Shown here piece after piece: positions 1 through 9,531 of a stretch of DNA of 35,934 bases. Each line of letters opens with the position of its first letter. Position 1 is the first letter of the stretch. The position numbers and the translations under genes are program-made. The DNA comes from Undibacterium sp. (GTDB lineage Bacteria; Pseudomonadota; Gammaproteobacteria; Burkholderiales; Burkholderiaceae_D). The DNA is taken from the NCBI GenBank assembly GCA_025359635.1, contig JANYFV010000074.1, positions 1 through 35,934 on the forward strand, given 5' to 3'. A model generated the notes under the pieces. The model ran no database searches. It was given only the letters and a program-made list of their open reading frames with translations, and was not told the DNA's origin.

Positions 1-1811
1 GGCTGTTGCGCCGTTGGCAAGCGTATCTGCACCCGGTTGAGTTTTTCACGCCAGCTTGTTGCGACCAACTCCTCTTGTGCTGAAAAATACTGCTCCGCCG
101 TATCGATGACTTGCGGTAGCTCGCTAAGAGTACCCGTCATAGGCAAGGCGATGACTATCGATTTACTTTCCCCAGGAGCTAAACTCAAGGGATAAAGCAA
201 AGCGCCCGATGCTCGTCCGCCAGCGTCATGCACGCTAAACACTTCTGGCAAGCTTGCAACAACGTCGAGTCGCTCAGTAATTTGACCTGCATCGAAACTG
301 CTGGCGATGAATTTATCTGCTTTACTCAAGCTACGCAGGCCAAGGCTGGCATTGACCAGAACGTCCTGATGATGAAATTCGAGCTGCTTGATATCGCTGG
401 CACCGCCGACGGTATTTAAAAATTGTGCCGGTGGATTGACTTGAAAAGGCCGTATCGCCAACGCCAAAGTGCGCGTGAATGCATGCTTGCTTAGATTGCG
501 CATGGTATAGCGCGCCATGATCTGCGATTGCCTGGCGCTGCCGCTGGCGAAGCTAACGATGTCTAGTGACAGGTCTTTGGTCTTCCATCTCACTTTGGGT
601 ATCGGTAAATAGCCTTCGCGCAGGCTTTGCGTTGAACTGACGTTGGCCCAACTCAAGACGGATTTGCCGCCGAGAATAAACGGCTCCACAGAAAAACCGC
701 CCTTATGTGATTCGATTGCGCCATCTTCGCCGATCAGCCCGGTAGCCTCGCCGCCATCGATACCGAGAATTGTCCAATACGTTTGTTCGCCCATAAAACC
801 ACGCGGATAACGGCCGCGCGGCGCTTGTTTTGCAATGGCTTGGATGAAGGTATTGGTGCTGCTACCAAAAGTGAGATCTTTTACTTCCAGCTCTTGAAGT
901 CTATAAAATTTCTCTGGCCCCGCTTGCAAAATCAAACGCAAAAAGCGCGCATCTGATTCTGGTAAATCAAGCGGGTCATCGCCGCCATTACCGTCAAATA
1001 CCTCACGCACGGTCTGCCATTGCTGCCCATCGTCGGACAATTGCACCAGGTATCGGCTGGCAAAATACTTAGCCGCCCAATGCAGAACCACGCCACCAAA
1101 TTCGCGTTTATTTTGAAAATCCAGTGTCAGGGTTTGTGCAGCACCCGGGTCACTTTGCCATGCGCTGACACGCTTGCTATCCAAAATGAAATGGGCGCTA
1201 GCTTGACCCGAGCTGGCGATAATCGTCGGTATCTGTTTTTGACTTAGCTTTGCATCCACTTCAAATAATCGTAATTGATTGAAGCAGACCGAGCCTGTAC
1301 CGCCATCTTTTCCAGCAGCCAAAACCAGCTCTAGCCTTGCGCTATGGTGCAAGCGATGATCAAGCGCTGGTCCCCAGGCAAACTCAATGTGGCGTTTCTT
1401 GACGCGCAAAGTTTGCCATTCTGGCGACGGTAAAAAATCTGCCTTGTTTTGCCACCAGACGTTTTCTCCTGACGCATCGACCAACTTGATTTGCAAATGA
1501 TTGCGCCCGCCCGTGCCCTTCACTTGCAACTCGAAAGCATATTCATCAGGGAAATCAATAGCCATGGCACGGCTGGCTGCTGCGTAGCCAGAAACGCCAT
1601 TAAAATCGTAGTCTATGCACATCGCATGATTACCCGAGGCGTCGGCGGCTGCAGATCGTAAATTTGCCTTGACCTGATCAGTTGCCTGTATTTTCCAATC
1701 GACCAGCTTATCAAATCCATCCAGCAGGCGCGGATTATTATCTCTGGCATGTGCCAACTGTGTACAAAGCAAAGTAAGCAGTGCCACGCGTTTAAAAAAA
1801 GAGTTGAGCAT
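1..1811 (-). CDS. Secreted discoidin (F5/8 type C)-like / carbohydrate-binding multidomain protein, truncated by window start
   Basis: Manual translation of the minus strand from ATG at 1811-1809 reads open to the window edge: MLNSFFKRVALLTLLCTQLAHARDNNPRLLDGFDKLVDWKIQATDQ... then ...ASAHFILDSKRVSAWQSDPGAAQTLTLDFQNKREFGGVVLHWAAKYFASRYLVQLSDDGQQWQTVREV (discoidin-like). Not in the ORF track because the stop is outside the window. Start overlaps the upstream permease stop (TGATG). Confidence 0.75.
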   Translation of the reverse strand, partial: MLNSFFKRVALLTLLCTQLAHARDNNPRLLDGFDKLVDWKIQATDQVKANLRSAAADASGNHAMCIDYDFNGVSGYAAASRAMAIDFPDEYAFELQVKGTGGRNHLQIKLVDASGENVWWQNKADFLPSPEWQTLRVKKRHIEFAWGPALDHRLHHSARLELVLAAGKDGGTGSVCFNQLRLFEVDAKLSQKQIPTIIASSGQASAHFILDSKRVSAWQSDPGAAQTLTLDFQNKREFGGVVLHWAAKYFASRYLVQLSDDGQQWQTVREVFDGNGGDDPLDLPESDARFLRLILQAGPEKFYRLQELEVKDLTFGSSTNTFIQAIAKQAPRGRYPRGFMGEQTYWTILGIDGGEATGLIGEDGAIESHKGGFSVEPFILGGKSVLSWANVSSTQSLREGYLPIPKVRWKTKDLSLDIVSFASGSARQSQIMARYTMRNLSKHAFTRTLALAIRPFQVNPPAQFLNTVGGASDIKQLEFHHQDVLVNASLGLRSLSKADKFIASSFDAGQITERLDVVASLPEVFSVHDAGGRASGALLYPLSLAPGESKSIVIALPMTGTLSELPQVIDTAEQYFSAQEELVATSWREKLNRVQIRLPTAQQ

Positions 1812-2665
1812 CACTTCACTGCCCCCATCAGCAAGCCCTGAATATAGAAGCGTTGCAAACCAAGGAACAACAGCAGCACCGGCAAGATCGTCACTACCGC
1901 GCCTGCCATCATCAATTCGCTGTCTTGCACATGCTCACGCGAGAGTGCAGAGAGTGCCACCGGCAAGGTATGCAATGCACTGTCGGTCAGGACAATCAAC
2001 GGCCACATAAAATCGTTCCAGCTGCCCAAAAATGTGAAAATGGCCAAGGTCGCCAGCACGGGCTTAAGAATCGGCAAGACTATTTTTACAAAGATCAGCA
2101 ATTCTCCGGAGCCATCCATGCGTGCCGCTTCCAGCAGATCATCAGGGATAGTTTTGGCGTACTGGCGCACCAAAAAAATCCCGAAAATTCCTGCCAGGCC
2201 AGGAATCAAAACCCCTGCATAGGAATTGACCAGGCCCATTTGCTTGAGCATCAAAAACAAGGGCAGCATAGCGACTTGGCCAGGGATCACCAGCGCACCG
2301 AGCATCAAATTAAAAATGCGCTCGCGCCCGGCGAAATGTAATTTAGCAAATGCGTATCCGGCCGCCACATTAAACACCAGAGACATGGCAGTGGTCAGCG
2401 TTGCCAGCAACAGGCTATTAAAGAAAAATCCGCCCATGCCTCCACGGGTAAATAGCACCTCGTAATTATGCAAACTGGCCGTGGCAGGCAACAGCGGTGG
2501 CGGGAAATTACCCGACTCACCTGGCGCCATGAAAGAGACCGACAGCATCCAGAGCAAGGGCGCCATGCTGAGAAAAGCGATGCCGAGCAATAGACTATTG
2601 ATAATCGCTTTTTGGCTAAAATCAGACCCGGGTATTTTCCTTTGGACTTGCTTAGCGTCGCTCAT
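1811..2665 (-). CDS. Carbohydrate ABC transporter permease (MalG-type)
   Basis: ORF 1811..2770, probable start at internal MSDAKQ (2665), which overlaps the upstream stop as ATGA. EAARMDGSGELLIFVKIVLPILKPVLATLAIFTFLGSWNDF is the conserved permease EAA loop. Confidence 0.92.
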   Translation of the reverse strand: MSDAKQVQRKIPGSDFSQKAIINSLLLGIAFLSMAPLLWMLSVSFMAPGESGNFPPPLLPATASLHNYEVLFTRGGMGGFFFNSLLLATLTTAMSLVFNVAAGYAFAKLHFAGRERIFNLMLGALVIPGQVAMLPLFLMLKQMGLVNSYAGVLIPGLAGIFGIFLVRQYAKTIPDDLLEAARMDGSGELLIFVKIVLPILKPVLATLAIFTFLGSWNDFMWPLIVLTDSALHTLPVALSALSREHVQDSELMMAGAVVTILPVLLLFLGLQRFYIQGLLMGAVK

Positions 2666-3540
2666 ACCGCCTCCGTGCGCTGCGAAAAATGCAGCAAGGT
2701 TTTGGTCAGCACTGCCATGATAACAAAGAGAATGAAGGCAACCGCGGATGCCGATCCCAGGTTCCACCACTTAAAACCCTGGTCATACATCAGATACAAA
2801 ACGCTGTAAGTGCTTTGCAAAGGGCCTCCCTGGGTCATCACATACGGTTCTGCAAACATCTGAAAATAGCCCGCCAGCGTCATAATGCCGACCATGAGCA
2901 TGGTCGGTGCCAGCATCGCTAAAGTGATGAAGCGAAATTGCTGCCAATGCGAGGCACCGTCTATACGTGCCGCCTCGTATAAATCCTCAGGAATACTCTG
3001 CAACGCAGCGAGAAAAATAATCATGTTGTAGCCAAAATTCTTCCAGACTGCAAATAGGATAATCGTCGGCATTGCCCAAGTCGGATCACCCAGCCAATCT
3101 ACCGGTGAGATCCCAACATAACTCAGGAGATAATTGATCAGGCCATAACGCATATGAAACAAATAGCGCCAGATCACGGCCACAGCGACGACCGTAGTAA
3201 CGACAGGCGCAAACATAGCGGTACGAAACAGCGGCTTGGCCAGCGCCAATCTGGAATGTAATAACATCGCACTGGCAAGCGACATCGCCATCGACAAGGG
3301 CACGCCTACCACGACGAAATAAAAAGTATTTCCTAGTGATTTCCAGAATAATGGCAGCTGTAAAATATCGACATAATTCTTGAACCAGACAAAGCGTAGG
3401 TTATTTAAATCGGCCAAGGCATACAGATCAAAATCGGTCAGGCTCAAGGTAAATCCAACCAGTACCGGCAAGACAAAAAACAGGCCGATCACGATCAAGG
3501 CAGGAGCGGCGAAGAGCCAGGCTGCGACGCTCTTTTTCAT
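2662..3540 (-). CDS. Sugar ABC transporter permease (MalF/UgpA-type)
   Basis: ORF 292 aa, multiple TM segments, EAA loop LYEAARIDGASHWQQFRFITLAML; overlaps neighbours by 4 bp. Confidence 0.92.
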   Translation of the reverse strand: MKKSVAAWLFAAPALIVIGLFFVLPVLVGFTLSLTDFDLYALADLNNLRFVWFKNYVDILQLPLFWKSLGNTFYFVVVGVPLSMAMSLASAMLLHSRLALAKPLFRTAMFAPVVTTVVAVAVIWRYLFHMRYGLINYLLSYVGISPVDWLGDPTWAMPTIILFAVWKNFGYNMIIFLAALQSIPEDLYEAARIDGASHWQQFRFITLAMLAPTMLMVGIMTLAGYFQMFAEPYVMTQGGPLQSTYSVLYLMYDQGFKWWNLGSASAVAFILFVIMAVLTKTLLHFSQRTEAV

Positions 3541-4859
3541 TGTTTAGCTCCGCCATCTGCTGGTTTTTTACCACGCTGCTGATCCATCATCCAGCGCCGT
3601 TTTTCTAGCCAGCCATTGACCGTTGCATCCAATTCCGCCTGATAAGTTTTGGCGTTGGTATGGAGATTTTTCTCTTGCGCGTACACGGTCTTGGCTGCGC
3701 TCAATTGCATCTCATTGACGATACGCTCCCATTGCGGCACTTTGGGCGCGGCCTTTACTCTGTCCAGCTGATCCCGAAAAGCCTGCGCATAAACGTCGTT
3801 GGCCAGACTGGCATCTTGCCAAATACTCCGGCGCGGCGGCATATTGCCGGTCAACTCATGAAAGCGTAACTGGATATCTGTGCGCGACAAATATTCAATC
3901 AGTGCCCAAGCTTCTTTTTTGTGTTTAGCGTTTTTAAAAATCACCATACTGGCACCGCCCGCCGTCGAGGCCGAAGGGCCGCTAGGACCAGGCAAAGGCG
4001 CAGTCATCCAGGCATCTTGTAAATTGGCTGGCATACGGCGTTTGAACTCACCGATATTCCATGGCCCGGTAATGTAAAAAACAAAGCTGCCCTTGGCAAA
4101 CTCGTCCCAGACATTGGCGATTTGATTATTACTGAGATTGCGCGCATAGCCCTTGGCAAAAATTTCATTATAAAAAGCTAGGCTAGTGCTAAATCCTTTT
4201 CCCGAAAAGTTAGCGTAGCGTGCGTCGTCACGTAATAAATCATCTGACTGTTGCAAACTCATCGCAAGCAATGGCTCAAACTCATTCACCGGTAACAAGA
4301 TGCCCATGCGCTGCCCTTGCCATTTGCTTGAGATCGCGGCAAACATCGCGCGCCATTCGTCCCAGTTTTTTGGCGGATGATCGTAACCCGCCTGCGCTAA
4401 CAGATCGCGCCGGTAAAACAGCAGGCGGGTATCTACATACCAGGGAATTCCAAACAAGTCTTTATCCAGACGATTGGTATCGAGTATGCCGCCAAAAAAA
4501 TCATCGAGTTTAAAAGCAGTAGAATTTTTCGTATAAGGCGCGAGGCCTTCAAGCGCATTCAGCGCGCCCATCTCTGGTATCCATGAATTGCCTAGCTGCG
4601 CCATATCGGGCAAGGCATCACCGGCATACGCGGTGAGCAGTTTTTCATGCGCGGCAGACCACGGCAACTGCTCCAATTTAACTTTAATCGCCGGATGCGT
4701 GCGCTCAAATTCTGGTAATAATTGCGCGACAAATTCGCCTTCGCTACCCATTACCCAAAACGTCAACACCGTTTCGTGCTTAGTGCATGATGCAATGCTG
4801 ATACTCAGCAATACAGCACAAAAAATAATGCGCGAAAATTTGATCAAAATTTCAATCAT
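3537..4859 (-). CDS. Extracellular sugar-binding protein of ABC transporter (family 1 SBP), probable lipoprotein
   Basis: ORF 440 aa; N-terminus ...LLSISIASC with lipobox-like IASC; LTFWVMGSEGEFVAQLLPEFERTHPAIKVKLEQLPW and FYITGPWNIGEF are typical of sugar SBPs; overlaps the permease by 4 bp. Confidence 0.9.
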   Translation of the reverse strand: MIEILIKFSRIIFCAVLLSISIASCTKHETVLTFWVMGSEGEFVAQLLPEFERTHPAIKVKLEQLPWSAAHEKLLTAYAGDALPDMAQLGNSWIPEMGALNALEGLAPYTKNSTAFKLDDFFGGILDTNRLDKDLFGIPWYVDTRLLFYRRDLLAQAGYDHPPKNWDEWRAMFAAISSKWQGQRMGILLPVNEFEPLLAMSLQQSDDLLRDDARYANFSGKGFSTSLAFYNEIFAKGYARNLSNNQIANVWDEFAKGSFVFYITGPWNIGEFKRRMPANLQDAWMTAPLPGPSGPSASTAGGASMVIFKNAKHKKEAWALIEYLSRTDIQLRFHELTGNMPPRRSIWQDASLANDVYAQAFRDQLDRVKAAPKVPQWERIVNEMQLSAAKTVYAQEKNLHTNAKTYQAELDATVNGWLEKRRWMMDQQRGKKPADGGAKQ

Positions 4860-6393
4860 TAGTGCAGCTCGCTTGCGCCGGCTTGCAAGTCACTTTATTT
4901 AACCACCCGCCAGTAAATCCGGCACGCTGTAATCCGCGCACAATATACGGATTCTTACGCATCGTACGCCAGACCAGTTCATTTCTATAGTTGGCAATCA
5001 TTGCCAGAATTGGTCCCTGGTCGATACCAATATAGTCAGTGGCTACCCAGCCCTTACCTTCGATGACTTGCCCATCGCTAAGGCGCGCCTTATTGTTGGT
5101 AAAACTAGGATTAATCGCATCGAGAAAACCGTAGGTCGCATACAGAGTCGTGCCATATTTTCTGTGCATTTCCTCCACCGCCGGAATCACGATTTCTGGC
5201 GCAAAAGGTAGCGAACCTAAGGCCGCCGTAGGCGCGATAGTGCCGTCATCAAATGTGTGACGAATTCCTGCACCACGGGCAGAATAATCGCGGAAATTCT
5301 TTTGTACGCCCGCATAGTTAGCCGTCACCATGGTGCCTGGCCCATCGCTGGCGGTCAGACCCCAGATATTCGCGCTGTAATCTTTCCATTGCCCGGGATT
5401 AGCGATCGCATAGCTGCGTTGGGCATAGGTAGCGCGACGGCTGTTCTCAAAATAATCGATGCCTTTCTTGCGCATGAAGTCATCCTTGATGCCACGAAAA
5501 TCTATCCATACATGCGAATACTGATGGCCAAACATCGGTGCAAAGCCGAGGTGCTCTTGCCCCATATAACTACCCCAGGTCTGTTCGTAATTTTTGCTCC
5601 AAGCTTTCCATGCCTCTGGCGCTATCGCGTGCTCTGGCGGCGCGCCAAGTGCAAGTATATACACCAGCATAGCTTCGTTGTAGCCCTCCCAATCATGTGC
5701 AATAAAGCCATGCTCGGGGTCAAAGCCCATGCTGATTAAGGGAGAGCGCTGCTGTGCCCACTTCCAGTCTATGCGCTGATAAATTTGATCGACTAACTGA
5801 CGGATTTCCACTTCCGCTGTATCGTCACCATCAAAGTAGGACTGTACGAATAGCATGCCCGCCAAAAGCAGGCTGGTATCAACTGTCGACAGCTCGGTAG
5901 TGTCTTGCCTTAGGCCGTTCTTGGCATCCAGGAAGTGATAAAAGAATCCCTTGTAACCCGCGATGCCAGACTTGGCATCGCCTTGCGGTGCCTTATTAAA
6001 AAACCGTAAAGTCATCAGCACACGTTCGCGCGCTTGTGCGCGTGTGATGTAGGCGCGCTCCACACCTATCGGATAGGCAGTGAGCGCAAACCCAATCGCC
6101 GCGATACTGGCAAAAGTTTTTTCTGGATTGGGGTAACGATCCGGCGTCATGCCATTTTGGGGATTTGTTGTCTGCCAAAAGAAGTTGAATGTACGACGTT
6201 CAGTATCATCAAATAGCGGCGGTAATGTACGGGCTGATTTGGCCTGAACAAGTATATCTTTTGCAGAGACTACGCTCGCACTAATACGATCAAGCGGATC
6301 AGCTAACCCTGAACTATTTAGGCCAAAAATCAGTAACAGATCAGCAAATATGCAGGTAAATAAGCTTGGGCGAAAAAACACGCTTTTTTTCAT
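4852..6393 (-). CDS. PF10091 'glucoamylase' family protein, GH144-like (candidate beta-1,2-glucan hydrolase), secreted
   Basis: ORF 513 aa with signal-peptide-like N-terminus; DDTERRTFNFFWQTTNPQNGMTPDRYPNPEKTFASIAAIGFALTAYPIGVERAYITRAQARERVLMTLRFF resembles PF10091/GH144 proteins; 8-bp overlap with the SBP gene. Confidence 0.82.
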   Translation of the reverse strand: MKKSVFFRPSLFTCIFADLLLIFGLNSSGLADPLDRISASVVSAKDILVQAKSARTLPPLFDDTERRTFNFFWQTTNPQNGMTPDRYPNPEKTFASIAAIGFALTAYPIGVERAYITRAQARERVLMTLRFFNKAPQGDAKSGIAGYKGFFYHFLDAKNGLRQDTTELSTVDTSLLLAGMLFVQSYFDGDDTAEVEIRQLVDQIYQRIDWKWAQQRSPLISMGFDPEHGFIAHDWEGYNEAMLVYILALGAPPEHAIAPEAWKAWSKNYEQTWGSYMGQEHLGFAPMFGHQYSHVWIDFRGIKDDFMRKKGIDYFENSRRATYAQRSYAIANPGQWKDYSANIWGLTASDGPGTMVTANYAGVQKNFRDYSARGAGIRHTFDDGTIAPTAALGSLPFAPEIVIPAVEEMHRKYGTTLYATYGFLDAINPSFTNNKARLSDGQVIEGKGWVATDYIGIDQGPILAMIANYRNELVWRTMRKNPYIVRGLQRAGFTGGWLNKVTCKPAQASCTND

Positions 6394-6504
6394 AAATTAA
6401 GTAGTGGTACTGTGTTGCTGGAATCTATCCAAATAAACATTGGCCCGTCAAAAGAGAAAAGAAATGATTCACTGATGACGGGCTACATGACATTAAACTA
6501 CCTA

Positions 6505-9402
6505 TTAAAACACGTAACGCAAACTTAATTTTACTGTACGCATAGGGCCACCGATTCCATTGACTTTACCTAAATTGGCATTGTCGCCACCCAGGTAATT
6601 TTGTGGATTACCCGGTCCTCCACCCCAATCGTCGGCACCGCCATAATTAATGGTGTTGAACAAGTTGGCAATATCCGCCCTGAAGATCATTTTTCCGATG
6701 CCAGTAGCGATATTCTTGGACAAACCAAAATCGACTTGACGGAACGAAGAGCCATCGCCTTCAACCGAAACACAACTATCCCAACCTTTTGAGCAGTCTG
6801 TAATGCGATGTGGCAAGCCAGAACCAAGCGTCACTTTACCCGACATCATCAAGCCCCATGGTAGCAAGTTATCAGAGAATGCAGATGCCACCAGGCGATG
6901 ACGCTCTACATCTTTGGACGGATTAAATCCTGCTGTAGAACGACCGTAGGTCCAGTTAAAAATATCGTTAGTCCATTCCTTGTTGGTAGTTTTTCCATCA
7001 CTGAATGTATAGGTGATGCCAGTTGTCCAACCCGAGGCCGAAGTGTATGGCTTATCAGCCTTCAAATACAGAGTGCTAGTCTTCGCCTGCGAAATAAAAT
7101 CACCGAGAATTAAAGTGCCGTAACCTGGTACTGATCCCCATAACGGATCGATCGGGCTTTGTGTGCCCCAGCCACCTTTTGGATCGCGATTGCCGCCATA
7201 CCAGTTGAACTGGTTTTTGCTATGCGAATAAGTCGCGCCAACTTCACCATTCCACTCACCCAAGGCCTGACGCAAACCGGCACTTAACTGATCGGTAAAT
7301 GGCATTTTGTAGTCGTTTTTGATCATCCAGATTTCGCCACCCGCCTGCATATTTTTTTGCATTTCATCCAAGGCATGATTGGCCAGCGTGCGATCGTAGG
7401 AGCGACCTATGCCACCAAAGACGATAGAGCTACGATCACCACTCACATCATATGAAAAACCTAAACGTGGAGCCAGCGCACCAGCAAACGCCTTGCGGTT
7501 GCCAGTACTGATATAACCAGCAATATCCACGCCGCCTTTCGCCAATGATTGCGCATATGTCTGGCCTGCTGGCGCGCCATCACGAGGGTCTTGTTGATTG
7601 AAGATGGCGGCGCGATCTGCTGGCGTGACATAGCTATTGTTAAGCATGTTGGTTTCATAGTCCCAACGCATACCCAAGTTAAGTTCTAACTGCTTAGATA
7701 CTTGCCAGTCGTCTTGCAAATACATGCCAAACTGATTGTCTTTATATTTAACAGCGACAGGTGCCAACGCTCTATCGATTTGAAAATAATCCGCAGTCAG
7801 GTTATCTGAGAGCAAACCTGTAATCGGCTGCCCAGTCGTGTTATTGAGCAATTTACTTAGCACATCGACGGAGCGCGACGTACCCGACAAATCAATATCA
7901 ACTGCTTTGAATTTAGCACCGCCTTTGACACTATGACCTTGCCAGCCATTGTAGGTCAGATCATCTTGCAATAAGAACGCGCTCTGACGACGATTTTGCG
8001 CATCGGGTGAACCGCCAGTCCAGATCACATCGCGCTTGCCCTCTAAGGTATTGGTTGGTGAAATATAGTATTGAACCAGCGGTGAGGTACTGTTTGAATG
8101 CGGATTAAATGTATAGCTCTCATAACCAACCCGTGCTTCATTTTGCAACAGATTATTCGTCCAGGTATGTTTGACGTCGAAACGGGTTTCATCGTTGATA
8201 CGTGCCTTGTCATTGCCTGGTGCGCTCAAACCAGAATTTTCTGCTACCAGATCATTTTCACGACGAATACGTGCGCTCATTTCCAGTCGCTGATTCTCGT
8301 CAATTTCCAGATCAATTTTGCCAAATAGAAGATCTTCGTTAAATACCTGATTGTGTGAACCCTGCATGCCATAGAAGCTACTAGCGACCCCGGCATTGGG
8401 TAAAATACTCGCTACCGAAGCTAGGCCTACATTGCGCGGCGTCTCTATGCGCTTGCCTTCGTATGACAAAAAGAAATGTGCAACATCTTCTTTGATCGCG
8501 CCACCGATACTGGCGCCATATTGATTTTGCTTGAAGCTAGCACGGTCACTGCCATTCGCCTTATTTTCTTTTTCAAATGGACTGTAAGCAGTAAATTTAT
8601 CGCCAGTTTGATCAAAGAAAACTTCACCATGCAATTGATTGGTGCCTGACTTAGTAACCGCAGTGATAGCCGCGCTACTCACCTGATCAAATTCAGCTTT
8701 GTAATTTTGTGAAATGACCTTGTATTCGGCCAAAGCAGATTGCGGAAACGGGTTGCCACGGCTAGCATCCAAACCAGCTACACCACCACGCAAAATATAG
8801 TTCTTTTGGCTAACACCATCGATGAAGACATTGACGTTATCCTGATTTTGCGAACCACTTTGCATCTTGCCTATGCCTGATGCATCAACATCAAATCGCA
8901 CACCTGGTGCCAGATCGGCAAAGGCCAAAAAGTTACGACTCAGCTGAGGCAAATTTTCAATTTGTCTGCGCGACACGCTAGTATTGACTTCGGAACTTTT
9001 CACATCATTGCGATCTAGCCTGCCCGAAATGGTGACCTGTGCAATTGCTTCACCCTGATTTTTACTGGCATCTGCAATGGCCAAATCCAAGGCGGCAGTT
9101 TGCCCCAGACTGACCGTCACGAGGCTGGATTTATCTTTACTGTCGGCCACATGAATTTCGTAAGTGCCTGGCGCTAGTCCGACTAAAACGTAACGTCCAT
9201 CCGCATCCGTCATGGCTTTGTAACGCGCGCCGTTGTCGATGTTAACGGCAACTATAGACGTCGCAGCTTTGGCGGGCGCACCACTCTGCGTAATTTGCCC
9301 GCGTATTGTGGCTGAACTTAACTGTGCTAACGCTGGCTCTGCAAACAACATACCGACAGCGACTGCAATTGCTAAACGTCTGAAATTATTTTTCTTTGAC
9401 AT
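6505..9402 (-). CDS. TonB-dependent receptor with N-terminal carboxypeptidase-regulatory-like domain (Oar-like)
   Basis: ORF 965 aa; signal peptide ending PALAQ; SSATIRGQITQSGAPAKAATSIVAVNIDNGARYKAMTDADGRYVLVGLAPGTYEI; plug-like segment; C-terminus VKLSLRYVF typical of outer-membrane barrels. Confidence 0.9.
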   Translation of the reverse strand: MSKKNNFRRLAIAVAVGMLFAEPALAQLSSATIRGQITQSGAPAKAATSIVAVNIDNGARYKAMTDADGRYVLVGLAPGTYEIHVADSKDKSSLVTVSLGQTAALDLAIADASKNQGEAIAQVTISGRLDRNDVKSSEVNTSVSRRQIENLPQLSRNFLAFADLAPGVRFDVDASGIGKMQSGSQNQDNVNVFIDGVSQKNYILRGGVAGLDASRGNPFPQSALAEYKVISQNYKAEFDQVSSAAITAVTKSGTNQLHGEVFFDQTGDKFTAYSPFEKENKANGSDRASFKQNQYGASIGGAIKEDVAHFFLSYEGKRIETPRNVGLASVASILPNAGVASSFYGMQGSHNQVFNEDLLFGKIDLEIDENQRLEMSARIRRENDLVAENSGLSAPGNDKARINDETRFDVKHTWTNNLLQNEARVGYESYTFNPHSNSTSPLVQYYISPTNTLEGKRDVIWTGGSPDAQNRRQSAFLLQDDLTYNGWQGHSVKGGAKFKAVDIDLSGTSRSVDVLSKLLNNTTGQPITGLLSDNLTADYFQIDRALAPVAVKYKDNQFGMYLQDDWQVSKQLELNLGMRWDYETNMLNNSYVTPADRAAIFNQQDPRDGAPAGQTYAQSLAKGGVDIAGYISTGNRKAFAGALAPRLGFSYDVSGDRSSIVFGGIGRSYDRTLANHALDEMQKNMQAGGEIWMIKNDYKMPFTDQLSAGLRQALGEWNGEVGATYSHSKNQFNWYGGNRDPKGGWGTQSPIDPLWGSVPGYGTLILGDFISQAKTSTLYLKADKPYTSASGWTTGITYTFSDGKTTNKEWTNDIFNWTYGRSTAGFNPSKDVERHRLVASAFSDNLLPWGLMMSGKVTLGSGLPHRITDCSKGWDSCVSVEGDGSSFRQVDFGLSKNIATGIGKMIFRADIANLFNTINYGGADDWGGGPGNPQNYLGGDNANLGKVNGIGGPMRTVKLSLRYVF

Positions 9403-9444
9403 GGTATCTCCTCAACAATGATTTGAATTTAAACTAAAATTGAA

Positions 9445-9460
9445 ATGAAAACGATTACAT
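9445..9460 (+). promoter_or_regulatory. LacI-type operator copy 1 (ATGAAAACGATTACAT), upstream of TonB receptor
   Basis: Begins 43 nt upstream of the receptor ATG; 15/16 identical to copies 3 and 4; central CG typical of LacI-family operators. Confidence 0.75.
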
Positions 9461-9531
9461 TTATTGACAAAACCCTACTCGTATATAACTCTTCACCATC
9501 CACCCCTCCTTTTCCGACAATCTGCGCAATC

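Noticed and set aside
1853-2341. 162-aa + strand ORF
   Set aside because: Fully antisense to the MalG-type permease; composition rich in Gln/His/Arg is typical of shadow ORFs.
4852-6393. Taking the 'glucoamylase' name literally (starch degradation)
   Set aside because: PF10091 is named glucoamylase but does not correspond to GH15 starch enzymes; the partner GH1 beta-glucosidase also argues for a beta-glucan.
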